Assembly (NCBI RefSeq): GCF_004402235.1
Contig: NZ_SOFS01000007.1
Location: forward strand, 83,946-147,945
Source of the DNA: Cryobacterium glucosi
GTDB lineage: Bacteria; Actinomycetota; Actinomycetes; Actinomycetales; Microbacteriaceae
Direction of reading: 5' to 3'
Length of the DNA: 64,000 bases
The notes below the pieces were generated by a model, which did no database searches, was not told where the DNA came from, and was given only the letters and a program-made list of their open reading frames with translations. This document shows, piece after piece, positions 8,593-17,565 of the stretch. The position numbers and the translations under genes are program-made. Every line of letters begins with the position of its first letter. Position 1 is the stretch's first letter.

Positions 8593-10053
8593 TTGTCCGA
8601 CAGAACACTGCCCGTGGTCATCCAGGGCGGCATGGGCATGGCCGTCTCGTCCTGGCGGCTCGCCAATGCGGTGGCCCGCACCGGCCAGCTCGGCGTCGTC
8701 TCCGGCGTCGCCCTCGACTCCGTCCTCACACGCAGGCTTCAGGACGGCGACGCCGGCGGACACATCCGCCGGGCGCTCGCCGCGTTCCCGGTTCCCGCAC
8801 TGGTCGGGCCCGTTCTCGAGCGCTACTTCCAGGCCGAGGGCCGCGCGGAGGGCGAGCCGTACCTTCCCGTACCCAAACTGTCCCTGAAGCCCACCCGCGA
8901 GCAGCAGGAGCTCAGCGTGCTCGGCAACTTCACCGAGGTCTGGCTGGCCAAGGAGGGCCACACCGGGATCGTCGGGATCAACTACATGGAGAAGGTACAG
9001 ATGGCGACCCCGCCGGCCGCACTCGGCGCCATGCTCGCCGGGGTCGACTACGTCCTGATGGGCGCCGGCATCCCGCGCCAGATCCCGCACCTCCTCGATG
9101 AGCTCGCCGCCGGCCGGGTCGGCACGATCGACATCGACGTGCACGGGGCCGAAGCGGATGCCGTCCACACCGTGAGCGTGGATCCCGTCGACGTCCTCGG
9201 GCTGACGCCGGAGACCTTCCCGCCGCTACTCCGCCCGTTCTTCCTCGCCATCGTCTCGGCGCACGTGCTCGCGTTCTACCTCGCGCGCGATGCGGACATC
9301 CGCCCGGACGGGTTCATCATCGAGGGCCCGACGGCAGGCGGGCACAACGCGCCCCCGCGCGGCCGGCTCACCCTTGACGACGACGACCAGCCGATTTACG
9401 GCCCGCGCGACGACGCGAACATCGTCAAGATCGCCGAACTCGGCCTGCCGTTCTGGCTCGCCGGCGGCTACGGGCAGCCGGAACGCCTCGCCGTCGCGCT
9501 CGCCGCGGGAGCACAGGGCGTGCAGGTCGGCACCCTGTTCGCGCTCAGCCAGGAGTCCGGCCTCGCCCCCGAACTGCGCGACCAGGTGCTCGGCCGCCTC
9601 GACGCGACGGAGCTCTCGATCCGCACCGACGCCGCCGCCTCGCCGACGGGATTCCCGTTCAAGGTGGCCCAGCTGCCGGGCACGTTGTCCGAACCGGCGG
9701 TCTACGCCGACCGGGTGCGTCTCTGCGACCTCAGCTACCTGCGCGAGCCCTATGCGAAGAAGGACGGCACGGTCGGGTTCCGCTGCCCGAGCGAACCCGT
9801 GCACATGTACGTGCGCAAGGGAGGCACCGCCGAGGATGCTGCCGGCCGCGCCTGCCTCTGCAACGCGCTCACCGCGACCGTCGGCCTCGGCCAGACCCGC
9901 AAGACCGGCTACGTCGAGGCGCCGCTGCTGACGCTCGGCAACGACATCGACGGGGCCGCCGTGCTCCTCGCTGCACATCCGGAAGGGTGGAGCGCCGCGG
10001 ACGCCATCGGCTGGCTGCTCCGCGACGCCCCGGTCTCCCCGACCGCCTCCTGA
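8593..10053 (+). CDS. Nitronate monooxygenase / 2-nitropropane dioxygenase family flavoprotein
   Basis: FMN-dependent TIM-barrel protein of 486 residues. It starts with the phosphate-binding VIQGGMGMAVSSWRLANAVAR. It contains GVDYVLMGAGIP, FIIEGPTAGGHNAP (the catalytic-His region) and WLAGGYGQPERLAVALAAGAQGVQVGTLFALSQESG (the FMN phosphate site). The C-terminal 150 residues hold several cysteines (RVRLCDLSYL, GFRCPSEP, CLCN) beyond the usual family length. The start is the TTG at 8593 with GGAGG 6 nt upstream; the ATG 54 nt earlier has no ribosome site. It ends before a 19-bp inverted repeat. Confidence 0.85.
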   Translation: MSDRTLPVVIQGGMGMAVSSWRLANAVARTGQLGVVSGVALDSVLTRRLQDGDAGGHIRRALAAFPVPALVGPVLERYFQAEGRAEGEPYLPVPKLSLKPTREQQELSVLGNFTEVWLAKEGHTGIVGINYMEKVQMATPPAALGAMLAGVDYVLMGAGIPRQIPHLLDELAAGRVGTIDIDVHGAEADAVHTVSVDPVDVLGLTPETFPPLLRPFFLAIVSAHVLAFYLARDADIRPDGFIIEGPTAGGHNAPPRGRLTLDDDDQPIYGPRDDANIVKIAELGLPFWLAGGYGQPERLAVALAAGAQGVQVGTLFALSQESGLAPELRDQVLGRLDATELSIRTDAAASPTGFPFKVAQLPGTLSEPAVYADRVRLCDLSYLREPYAKKDGTVGFRCPSEPVHMYVRKGGTAEDAAGRACLCNALTATVGLGQTRKTGYVEAPLLTLGNDIDGAAVLLAAHPEGWSAADAIGWLLRDAPVSPTAS

Positions 10054-10058
10054 CCACT

Positions 10059-10110
10059 ACCTTTCCGGTCGAGAGTGCCCGTTACAGCGGTCACTCTCGA
10101 CCGGAAAGGT
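10059..10110. terminator. Perfect 19-bp inverted repeat, likely bidirectional terminator
   Basis: Arms 10059-10077 and 10092-10110 (ACCTTTCCGGTCGAGAGTG and its exact complement) with a 14-nt loop. It lies in the 62-bp gap between two convergent genes. Confidence 0.85.
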
Positions 10111-10115
10111 GACTC

Positions 10116-11015
10116 TCAAGCGGCTTCAGTGACGGTGAACTCCGCTGTCATCGTGTGGCTCGTGCCGGGGGCGAGGGTGATCGCGGCTGCGCCCACGTTG
10201 CAGGTCTCGACGCAGACCATGCCGGTCCATTCCTGGGAGCCGAAGTCCGCCATTGCCGCGGCCTTGTCGATCCATGGGTTCCAGACGACGGTGCTCTCGG
10301 AGCCGGTCTTCGCGACGGCGATGCTGCGCGTCCCGTCCTTGATGACCGTGGTGGCCGTGGTGCCGGGGTAGATCCGGTCGGTCTCCGCCACGAAGCCGAC
10401 GGGGCCGTCGGCCCCTGGCTCGAGCGTGCCGCCCGCGACCTTGTCGAGGAACGGGGTGCCCTCGAGCCCGGCGACCGTCGTCCGGTGGATGTCGTCGATC
10501 GCGAAGTAGCTGTGCAGCGCCTCCTCGACGGTCACGGCCACCGTGTCCCGGTTGGTCACGGTCAGCTCGAGGCGGAGCGTCGCACCGACGGTCACGGTGT
10601 AGCGGGCTTCGAACGGATGCGGCCACGCCGACGCGCGTGTCGCGGGCGAGTCCGTCAGGTGGAAGGTCAGCACCACATCGTCAGCGACCTCGGCGGCGCC
10701 GGACAGCTGCCACTCGGTCACGCGGGCGAACCCGTGGGCCGGCGCCGTCGCGTCCGCTGCGTTCGGACCGAACCAGGGGAAGCAGATCGGGATTCCGCCG
10801 CGGATGGCGGTGCCCGGGGTGAAGCGGCTCGCCGCGCTCATCCAGAGCACGGGGGCTCCGCCGGCTGGAACCCAGGAGGCGACGTGCGCACCGTGCAGGT
10901 ACACCTCGGCCGACCCGGCGCGGCCGGTGACACGGACGATGGGGAGCCCGCCGACGCCGGGGGCGAGGTGGACGGACGCCGGCAGGACGGGAAGTGCTGT
11001 GGGAATGGTTGACAT
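10116..11015 (-). CDS. D-hexose-6-phosphate mutarotase / aldose 1-epimerase-like
   Basis: 299-residue beta-sandwich epimerase of the YeaD type. It has AEVYLHGAHVASWVP, FTPGTAIRGGIPICFPWFGP and AHGFARVTEW (the conserved His region), EEALHSYFAIDDI (catalytic His/Asp region) and VVWNPWIDKAAAMADFG..GMVCVETCN (the catalytic Glu). It interconverts anomers of phosphorylated hexoses. The start is the ATG at 11015 with GGAGG; the upstream in-frame start was dropped. Confidence 0.88.
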   Translation of the reverse strand: MSTIPTALPVLPASVHLAPGVGGLPIVRVTGRAGSAEVYLHGAHVASWVPAGGAPVLWMSAASRFTPGTAIRGGIPICFPWFGPNAADATAPAHGFARVTEWQLSGAAEVADDVVLTFHLTDSPATRASAWPHPFEARYTVTVGATLRLELTVTNRDTVAVTVEEALHSYFAIDDIHRTTVAGLEGTPFLDKVAGGTLEPGADGPVGFVAETDRIYPGTTATTVIKDGTRSIAVAKTGSESTVVWNPWIDKAAAMADFGSQEWTGMVCVETCNVGAAAITLAPGTSHTMTAEFTVTEAA

Positions 11016-11129
11016 GGGAAACCTCCAGGGTTCACCTGATTTTCCCACAGTGGGACTGTTGATGAGCGGGCGCGACTCTCAGCCGGTGCCTGCCCGCTGT
11101 GCGGCAGACATCGGACCATCAGGGTGCGG

Positions 11130-12068
11130 TTAGGCGACTGCGACCGGTGGCGGGTTCTTCGACTCGACATAGGCCCGCGTGACCGCAATGTCCTGGTCGC
11201 CGAAACCGTGTGCGGTGAGATCGGTGAAGGTGTCGAGCAGCAGACGCAGCTGAGCGGCATCGGTGCCGGTTCGATCGGCTTCTTCGAGTGCGTAGCGGAG
11301 GTCCTTGATCATGTACCTGGCGACTCCGGACGGGCGATAGTCCGCGTCGACGATACGCCGCTTCCGGCTGTCCAGGACCCGGCTGCCCGCGTACCCGTTT
11401 TCGAGAAGGTCGAAGAGGGCGCCGAGGTCGAGGCCGCTCCGTTCCGCCAGGACCGCAGCCTCGCCGAGCGCCAGAATATTCGCCGCCACGATGAGTTGAT
11501 TGCAGAACTTGGCGATTGCGCCGGCACCGAGCGGACCGAGGTGCGCCGGGGTGCCGATGGCCCGTAACACGGGCAGTGCGAGGTCGACATCGTCAGCGCT
11601 GCCGCCGACCATAATCGAGAGTGTCCCCGCGACCGCACCGTCTTCGCCGCCGCTCACAGGGGCATCGACGACGTGGAGGAGACCGTTGGTCTCAGTTGCG
11701 AGCCTGTCCGCGAGCTCACGGATGCCGGACGCGGAGGACGTGGAGGAAATCACCAACAAAGTGGGGGTCGTGATACCCGAAACGATACCGTCGGGGCCGT
11801 TCAGAACCTGTTCAAGTTGCGGAAGGTCCGGGAGCATGTCGACGATGATGTCGGCCTGTTCAGCGAGCCGCCGCGGGGATTCCGCCCAGGAGGCTCCCGA
11901 ATCCAAGAGTTCGGAATAGCGTTCGCGTCCTCGGTCGCTGATGACAACGTTCCAGGAGGCTGCAGGGCTGCGCAGGAGGCTTGCAGCCATCGGGCGGCCC
12001 ATCACTCCCAATCCAATGACTCCGACAGTAAGCGAATTTGCAACAGGAAAACTACGTTGGTTTGACAT
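11130..12068 (-). CDS. GarR-type beta-hydroxyacid dehydrogenase (paralogue 1)
   Basis: 312-residue NAD(P)-dependent beta-hydroxyacid dehydrogenase. It has VGVIGLGVMGRPMA (Rossmann GxGxMG), DAPVSGGEDGAVAGTLSIMVGG (substrate motif), LGPLGAGAIAKFCNQLIVA with the catalytic Lys, and YMIKDLRYALEEA. Relatives reduce tartronate semialdehyde or oxidise 3-hydroxyisobutyrate and L-threonate. It is divergent from 12170 and shares an operator with it. The start is the ATG 7 nt after TAGAGT. A close paralogue lies at 15712-16629. Confidence 0.88.
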   Translation of the reverse strand: MSNQRSFPVANSLTVGVIGLGVMGRPMAASLLRSPAASWNVVISDRGRERYSELLDSGASWAESPRRLAEQADIIVDMLPDLPQLEQVLNGPDGIVSGITTPTLLVISSTSSASGIRELADRLATETNGLLHVVDAPVSGGEDGAVAGTLSIMVGGSADDVDLALPVLRAIGTPAHLGPLGAGAIAKFCNQLIVAANILALGEAAVLAERSGLDLGALFDLLENGYAGSRVLDSRKRRIVDADYRPSGVARYMIKDLRYALEEADRTGTDAAQLRLLLDTFTDLTAHGFGDQDIAVTRAYVESKNPPPVAVA

Positions 12069-12075
12069 GCCGTTC

Positions 12076-12102
12076 ACTCTAGCGAACTCTGTTCAGTAGG
12101 AT
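12076..12102. promoter_or_regulatory. Divergent promoter pair with central IclR-type operator
   Basis: The palindrome GAAC-TCT-GTTC at 12084-12094 sits between two back-to-back -10 boxes, TAGAGT on the minus strand (12081-12076) and TAGGAT on the plus strand (12097-12102). A bound regulator would control both divergent transcripts. The identical 14-mer CGAACTCTGTTCAG occurs again at 17565-17578, upstream of the transporter in the same cluster. Confidence 0.75.
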
Positions 12103-12169
12103 GGATGCAGCTTGACATTCAGGAGCGCCGCACACCGACCCCTATTCGGCGCAGAAAAGGGTAAATACA

Positions 12170-13228
12170 GTGATCGAATCAGATACTCGCCTTCGAGTCG
12201 TTGTCGCGGCTCCACTGTCCGAGGAACTATGCCACCGCATCGAAACGGGTGAACCCCGCCTGCAGCTCATCCGCGATCAGGAGCTGTTGCCCCCGCAGCG
12301 CCATCCCGGCGATTTCAACGGCGACCCTTCCTTCCACCGCACCGCTGCGCAGCAGGAGCGTTTCACGGCCCTCGTCGATAGCGCGGATGTGCTCTATGGC
12401 ATCCCGGACGTCGATTCCGCGGCACTGAAGAAGACCGTCGGAGTCAACCCGCGCTTGCGCTGGGTGCAAACCATGGCGGCGGGCGGCGGCGGACAGGTTG
12501 CCGCCGCAGAGCTCAGCGCGGCTCAGCTGGAACGGGTTGCCTTCACGACTTCCGCCGGCGTGCATGGCGGTCCCCTCGCCGAATTCGCACTCTTCGGGGT
12601 GCTCGCCGGCGCCAAGTCATTGCCGCGCCTCCTTGCCCAGCAGCACGACCACACCTGGAGTGGCCGCTGGACCATGGGGCTTGTGAGTGAGCAGACGGTC
12701 CTTGTCGCCGGTCTCGGTGGCATCGGTGCCGGAGTCGCTTCCCGTCTTGCCGCACTCGGCGCACGCGTGATCGGCACGACCCGCGGCTCGCAGGACATCC
12801 CGGGAGTCTCCCGCTTCATCCAGCCCGAAGAAATCCCCTCCGTGGCGCACGAGCTGGATGCTGTCGTCGCGACCCTGCCCGGGACCGCTGCGACCAACGG
12901 ACTCTTCGGCAGCGAGTTCTTTTCCCGGGTCAAGCCGGGCGCGACCGTCGTGAACGTGGGACGTGGGACCGTCATCGACCAGGACGAACTGTTGCGTGCG
13001 CTGCGGAACGGCCGGGTCGGGTTCGCGGCCCTCGACGTGTTCGCCGAAGAACCCCTCGCCACCGACAGCCCATTCTGGGACCTGCCGAACGTCCTGGTCA
13101 GCCCGCACACCGCCGCTCTCAACGCTGCAGAGGACCGGCTGATCGCCGAGCTCTTCACCCGCAATGCCACTCGCTTCCTCGACGGACAACCCCTGATAAA
13201 CCGGGTCGATACCGTCGAGTTCTACTGA
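12170..13228 (+). CDS. D-2-hydroxyacid dehydrogenase
   Basis: 352-residue NAD(P)-dependent D-isomer-specific 2-hydroxyacid dehydrogenase. It has the Rossmann motif VLVAGLGGIGAGVASRLAALG (about 180), NVGRGTVIDQDEL (substrate-binding Arg), LDVFAEEPL (Glu) and LVSPHTAA (catalytic His). The GTG start is only weakly supported by AAAGGG upstream. First gene of the plus-strand sugar-acid operon, followed after 19 nt by the SDR gene. The substrate, probably a keto- or hydroxy-acid from sugar acids, is inferred from context. Confidence 0.87.
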   Translation: MIESDTRLRVVVAAPLSEELCHRIETGEPRLQLIRDQELLPPQRHPGDFNGDPSFHRTAAQQERFTALVDSADVLYGIPDVDSAALKKTVGVNPRLRWVQTMAAGGGGQVAAAELSAAQLERVAFTTSAGVHGGPLAEFALFGVLAGAKSLPRLLAQQHDHTWSGRWTMGLVSEQTVLVAGLGGIGAGVASRLAALGARVIGTTRGSQDIPGVSRFIQPEEIPSVAHELDAVVATLPGTAATNGLFGSEFFSRVKPGATVVNVGRGTVIDQDELLRALRNGRVGFAALDVFAEEPLATDSPFWDLPNVLVSPHTAALNAAEDRLIAELFTRNATRFLDGQPLINRVDTVEFY

Positions 13229-13247
13229 AAGACACAGGAGAGAACTG

Positions 13248-14015
13248 ATGAACACGCTATTTGACGTCTCGGGGAAGACGGCACTCGTCACGGGATCGAG
13301 CCGAGGAATCGGACTTGCGCTCGCGGGCGGCCTCGCGGACGCGGGAGTGCGGGTTGTCGTCCACGGACGCAACCGCGATCAGGTTGACGCGGCCCGCTCC
13401 GGGCTGGAGAAATCCGGCCGGGTGGAAACGATCGCATCCACCTTCGACATCACCGACCCGGCCGCCGTCGCCGATGGAATCGCGGCGATCGAGAATGAGT
13501 GGGGTGTGCTGGACATCCTGGTCAACAACGCCGGAATTCAGCGCAGGGCCCCGTTCACCGAGTTCACCTTCACTGACTGGAACGACATCGTCGCGACCAA
13601 CCTCACCGGTGCATTCCTGGTCGGCCAGCAGGCCGCTCGAGGGATGGTGACCCGCGGCAGCGGCAAGATCGTGAATATCGGATCGGTGCAAAGCCAGCTC
13701 GGGCGAGCAGGCATTGCGCCATACGCTGCGACCAAGGGCGGAATCTCGATGCTGACGAAGGGCATGTGTGCTGACCTTGCGGTCAGCGGCATCCAAGTGA
13801 ACGCCCTCGCGCCCGGGTATTTCGCGACAGAGCTCACGAAGGCTCTGGTCGCGGACGAGGCCTTCAGCTCCTGGGTGCGCACGCGAACACCTGCCGGACG
13901 CTGGGGCGATGTCGCAGACCTGGTCGGCACCCTGATCTACCTCGTGTCGCCCGCGTCGGACTTCGTCAACGGGCAGACGATCTTCGTCGACGGCGGAATG
14001 ACCGCCGTGGTGTGA
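13248..14015 (+). CDS. SDR family gluconate 5-dehydrogenase-like
   Basis: 255-residue classical short-chain dehydrogenase. It starts FDVSGKTALVTGSSRGIGLALA (the TGxxxGIG cofactor motif), has NNAGIQRRAPF, the catalytic YAATK, and ends TIFVDGGMTAVV. The FDVSGK..SSRGIGLA start is typical of IdnO, which reduces 5-keto-D-gluconate to gluconate. IdnD-like and gluconokinase genes follow, which supports that role. GGAGA precedes the ATG. Confidence 0.85.
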   Translation: MNTLFDVSGKTALVTGSSRGIGLALAGGLADAGVRVVVHGRNRDQVDAARSGLEKSGRVETIASTFDITDPAAVADGIAAIENEWGVLDILVNNAGIQRRAPFTEFTFTDWNDIVATNLTGAFLVGQQAARGMVTRGSGKIVNIGSVQSQLGRAGIAPYAATKGGISMLTKGMCADLAVSGIQVNALAPGYFATELTKALVADEAFSSWVRTRTPAGRWGDVADLVGTLIYLVSPASDFVNGQTIFVDGGMTAVV

Positions 14016-14094
14016 CGAGACCCGGTCAGGAACCTGGCCTGCACACAGCGGATTCAGCGAACGGAACCACATTCATAGGACAGAGGAGTCCAAC

Positions 14095-15150
14095 ATGTCG
14101 AATATTCACACCGGCGTTCTCGGCGTTGTCGCCCACGCCAAGGGAGACCTTCGGGTCGAGGTCATCGGAGAGCCGCGGCCTGAGGCTGATGAGGCGGTCG
14201 TTGAGGTCGCCTTCGGTGGCATTTGCGGATCAGACCTGCACTACTGGCTCGATGGGGCGGCCGGAGAATCCATTCTCCGAGAGCCGCTTCTGCTCGGGCA
14301 TGAAATCGTCGGAACGGTCGTCACGTCGGCCGCGGACGGATCCGGACCCGTTGCCGGGACCCGTGTCGCGGTACACCCCCTGACGCCGGGGCCGGGTGAT
14401 GGCAGTCGCTATCCGATCGAGCGGCCGAATCTTGCACCGGGCGGGACCTATCTCGGCAGTGCTGCCCGGTTCCCGCACCGGTCGGGTGCATTTGCCAGGC
14501 GGGTCGCGCTGCCCAGCCGGATGCTGCGGAAACTCCCGAAGGGGCTGTCGCTTCGCGACGCCGCTCTCGTTGAACCGGCCGCCGTTGCGTGGCACGCCGT
14601 TGGGCGAGCAGGCGAGGTGCGCGGCAGACGAGCTCTCGTTGTCGGGTGCGGTCCGATCGGGTCGCTCGTGATCGCCGTGCTGCGGCACCATGGCGCAGCG
14701 GAGATCATCGCGGTCGACACGGTCGAGCCGCCCCTGTCGAGGGCGCGCCTGCTCGGTGCGACCCAAACGCTCCTCGCCACCGATGCGGACGCGATTGCGC
14801 GCGTCGACGCCGATATCGTGATCGAGTCGTCCGGCAACTACCGGGGACTCGAATCGGCGGTGCGCGGTGCCACCCGTGGAGGACGCATCGTGATGGTCGG
14901 ACTGCTGCCGTCTGGCGAGCAGCCGGCCCTGATCTCGCTGGCGATCGTCCGCGAGCTGGAACTCGTCGGATCGTTCCGGTTCAATGACGAGATCGACGAG
15001 GTCGTGGCCGCTCTCGCCGACGGCTCCCTCGACGTCGGCGGAATCGTGACCCAGGTCTTCCCCGTTGGTGAGGCCGCTGCGGCCTTCGAAATCGCCCGCG
15101 ACCCCGCTGCATCCGGCAAGGTCTTACTCAGCTTCGAAGAACGGGACTAG
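14095..15150 (+). CDS. Zinc-dependent alcohol dehydrogenase, L-idonate 5-dehydrogenase-like
   Basis: 351-residue MDR dehydrogenase. Catalytic zinc motif GGICGSDLHYW, LLGHEIVG, and the Rossmann ALVVGCGPIGSLVIAVL. It resembles IdnD in GTYLGSAARFPHRSGAFA and LVGSFRFNDEI. The structural-zinc loop that normally holds four cysteines (after the VAVHPLTPG segment) has none, so structural zinc is lost. It probably oxidises L-idonate or a related acid to 5-ketogluconate for the SDR just upstream. ATG with GAGG upstream. Confidence 0.83.
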   Translation: MSNIHTGVLGVVAHAKGDLRVEVIGEPRPEADEAVVEVAFGGICGSDLHYWLDGAAGESILREPLLLGHEIVGTVVTSAADGSGPVAGTRVAVHPLTPGPGDGSRYPIERPNLAPGGTYLGSAARFPHRSGAFARRVALPSRMLRKLPKGLSLRDAALVEPAAVAWHAVGRAGEVRGRRALVVGCGPIGSLVIAVLRHHGAAEIIAVDTVEPPLSRARLLGATQTLLATDADAIARVDADIVIESSGNYRGLESAVRGATRGGRIVMVGLLPSGEQPALISLAIVRELELVGSFRFNDEIDEVVAALADGSLDVGGIVTQVFPVGEAAAAFEIARDPAASGKVLLSFEERD

Positions 15151-15156
15151 AACGCC

Positions 15157-15687
15157 ATGATCAACTCCGTCCAACATCCGCTTGTCGTCGTGATGGGAGT
15201 GTGCGGTGCGGGCAAGTCGACAGTCGGTGAACAGCTTTCGCGGGCCATCGGCGAGTCGTTCATCGACAGCGACGTGCTCCACCCCGCGGCCAATATCGCC
15301 AAAATGGCCGCAGGCCGTCCCCTCGACGACGCGGACCGGATGCCGTGGCTCTCGCTCGTCGGCGGCGCCCTTTCCGCCGCGCGAGCCGATGGCCAGGGGC
15401 TCGTCATTGCATGCTCCGCGCTCAAACGGAGCTATCGGGACGCGATTCGTGCCGAGGCGCCTGGAACGTACTTCGTGCACCTTTCTGGTACTCCTGAATT
15501 ACTGGCGGCGCGCCTCCGCGACCGCGGAGGACATTTCATGCCGCCTGAGCTTTTGGAGTCCCAACTCCGTACTCTTGAGCCGCTCTGCGACACCGAGGAG
15601 GGAACCGTCGTCGACATCGCCGCAGGGGTCAGCGAAATTGTTGCCGCTGCGGTCACGTCCCTGCGGGTTCCGGCGGTGTCTCAGTAG
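15157..15687 (+). CDS. gntK: Gluconokinase
   Basis: 176-residue shikimate-kinase-fold sugar-acid kinase. It has P-loop VMGVCGAGKST, DSDVLHPAANIAKMAAGRPLDDADRMPWL and ACSALKRSYRD, then HFMPPELLESQLRTLEP, all diagnostic of GntK. It phosphorylates gluconate to 6-phosphogluconate. It starts 6 nt after the IdnD-like gene, the last plus-strand gene of that operon. A second gluconokinase, fused to a dehydratase, lies at 35828. The cluster completes the route idonate, 5-ketogluconate, gluconate, 6-phosphogluconate. Confidence 0.92.
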   Translation: MINSVQHPLVVVMGVCGAGKSTVGEQLSRAIGESFIDSDVLHPAANIAKMAAGRPLDDADRMPWLSLVGGALSAARADGQGLVIACSALKRSYRDAIRAEAPGTYFVHLSGTPELLAARLRDRGGHFMPPELLESQLRTLEPLCDTEEGTVVDIAAGVSEIVAAAVTSLRVPAVSQ

Positions 15688-15711
15688 CTGCCGAAGCCTC
15701 GACCAATGAAA

Positions 15712-16629
15712 TCAAAGACTGCCGACGTATCGGTGGATGACGGCGAGATCCTGGTCTCCGAGGCCCGCTTCGGTCAACCGTAGGAAGGATTCCCGCACGG
15801 CGGCCAGGGTCGGGGCCACCGTGCGGGTATCTGCAGCAGCGGCTGCCGCGAAACTCAGGTCCTTGACCATGAATTTGGCCGCCCCTGTTGGCGTGTAGTC
15901 GCGCTCGACGAGCCGTCGACCCTTCGTCTCCAGAACGCGGCTGCCCGCATAGCCGCCCTGGAGAAGGTCCAACAGGGCGCCAAGGTCAAGGCCTGAGCGT
16001 TCGGCGATCACGCTCGCTTCGGCGATCGCGCTCATTGTCGCAGCGACGATGAGCTGGTTGCAGGCTTTGGCCACGGCGCCGGCTCCAAGTGGCCCCAGTC
16101 TCAATGGGGACCCACAGGCGCTGAGGACCGGCAGGACGCGTGCGACGGGTTCGACGTCGCCGCCGACCATGATCGAGAGTGTTCCTGCTTCCGCGCCTTC
16201 GGTGCCGCCGCTGACGGGGGCGTCGACAAGAACCATTCGCCCGTGCGTACCGTGACGGAGTCGAGCGTCGACCGTGCGCAGTCCGGCAGCTGAGACCGTG
16301 GCCGAGACGACCACGACAAGCTCCGTGGACGCTTCGGCGACGCCGTCTGGCCCGAAAAGAACTTCCTCCACCTGAGGCAAATCGGGAACCATGAGGATGA
16401 GGACGTCCGACTGCTCCGCGAGTTCGCGCGGCGTGCCTGCCCATGCCGCTCCGGCTGCCAGTAGCGCCGCAGAACGTTCTCGTGATCGCCCCGTGACCGT
16501 GACTTTGCGGATGTGCCTGTCCGGTCCGCTGGCGCGGAGCAGGTTCAGGGCCATGGGCAACCCCATGTTTCCCAGCCCGATCATTCCCACGGATACAGGA
16601 CCTGATTCGGCGGGGGGCAACGTTGACAT
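15712..16629 (-). CDS. GarR-type beta-hydroxyacid dehydrogenase (paralogue 2)
   Basis: 305 residues from the ATG at 16629, which lies 6 nt after TATGCT; the longer ORF to 16770 lacks start signals and runs into the regulator's promoter region. It has VGMIGLGNMGLPMALNLL, DAPVSGGTEGAEAGTLSIMVGG, LGPLGAGAVAKACNQLIVA and FMVKDLSFAA. It aligns along its whole length with the gene at 11130 (shared VLPVLxAxGxPxxLGPLGAGA, GYAGSRVL, GLGDQDLAV), so it is a local duplicate or an old pair kept in one regulon. Confidence 0.86.
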   Translation of the reverse strand: MSTLPPAESGPVSVGMIGLGNMGLPMALNLLRASGPDRHIRKVTVTGRSRERSAALLAAGAAWAGTPRELAEQSDVLILMVPDLPQVEEVLFGPDGVAEASTELVVVVSATVSAAGLRTVDARLRHGTHGRMVLVDAPVSGGTEGAEAGTLSIMVGGDVEPVARVLPVLSACGSPLRLGPLGAGAVAKACNQLIVAATMSAIAEASVIAERSGLDLGALLDLLQGGYAGSRVLETKGRRLVERDYTPTGAAKFMVKDLSFAAAAAADTRTVAPTLAAVRESFLRLTEAGLGDQDLAVIHRYVGSL

Positions 16630-16759
16630 TTGAACAGCATACAGAACCGCATTCACCACTGTGGATGGTGATCGCCCCGTGAAAGTGGGCGACTGGTACC
16701 ATCGGGGTGTGTTTCGGCTGCCGCCATGCGGCGCAGCGCGGCGCCAAGGAGGAAGCGGA

Positions 16760-17551
16760 ATGAGCGTCATCGAGGTTGAAAAGGGTGCTCAGGCGCCGGC
16801 AGTCTTGAAGGCGGTCAGGATCCTCGATCTGCTCGCGCTCTCGCCCGGCCGCGCCCGTTCCTTGAGCGATATCGCGCGAGAGTTGGGTATAGCCAAGTCG
16901 TCGACGTCCAATCTGTGTGCGTCGCTCGAAGAGGGCGGGCTCATCCGGCGAAGCGGTGGAGGATATCTACTGGGCAGACGCGCGGTCGAGCTCGGAAGCG
17001 CTTACCTCGCGGGGTTCGACCAGATTCGGGAGTTCTACCGGATCTGCGAGGAGTCGGAGGTGCTCACCACACAACTTGTGCAGATTGCAATGTTGGACGG
17101 AGCCAGGGTCCTCTATCTGGCGGCGTACGAAGGGAGGGAGCGGTTCCCGTTGTCTGCGGGCGTCGGAGATCGCTACCCGTCGTCAGCGACCGCGGTGGGT
17201 ACGGTACTCCTCGCGGAACTACCACCGGACGAGGTTGAAGCGCTGTACGCGGACCCCAATCGACTCGTGACTTTCACTGATCGTTCAACGAAGGACCTGG
17301 AGACGTTGCAGCGGAAGTTGAAGATGACGCGTGAGCGCGGATATGCCATCGATGAGGGTGAGATCCACTTGAGCGTGGTCGGTTTGGCAGTCCTCGTCCC
17401 TTCGACGCGAAGCGGAGAACCATCGTTCGGAATCGGTGCGTCGCTGGTGCACCCGAATGATTCACCGGAGGAGCGGGCGCGCGTCCTGGCGGCTCTTCGG
17501 ATGGCGGCAGCGGAGCTGACGCGGCCGACGATTGTTCCTGTCGAAAAATAA
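16760..17551 (+). CDS. IclR family transcriptional regulator
   Basis: 263 residues. N-terminal winged helix (AVLKAVRILDLL..SLSDIARELGIAKSSTSNLCASLEEGGLIRR, about 12-70) and a C-terminal effector domain (GDRYPSSATAVGTVLLAELPPDE, ERGYAIDEGEIHLSVVGLAVLV). The ATG has AAGGAGGAA upstream. It sits between the two operator sites with GAAC-TCT-GTTC (12084 and 17566), so it is the likely local regulator of the whole sugar-acid cluster. The effector is probably a sugar acid. Confidence 0.88.
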   Translation: MSVIEVEKGAQAPAVLKAVRILDLLALSPGRARSLSDIARELGIAKSSTSNLCASLEEGGLIRRSGGGYLLGRRAVELGSAYLAGFDQIREFYRICEESEVLTTQLVQIAMLDGARVLYLAAYEGRERFPLSAGVGDRYPSSATAVGTVLLAELPPDEVEALYADPNRLVTFTDRSTKDLETLQRKLKMTRERGYAIDEGEIHLSVVGLAVLVPSTRSGEPSFGIGASLVHPNDSPEERARVLAALRMAAAELTRPTIVPVEK

Positions 17552-17565
17552 TCGTTCAGAATGCC

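Noticed and set aside
16630..16770. 47-residue N-terminal extension of the second GarR-type gene
   Set aside because: It reads through the promoter region of the IclR gene and has no dehydrogenase homology. The ATG at 16629 has a leaderless -10 box.
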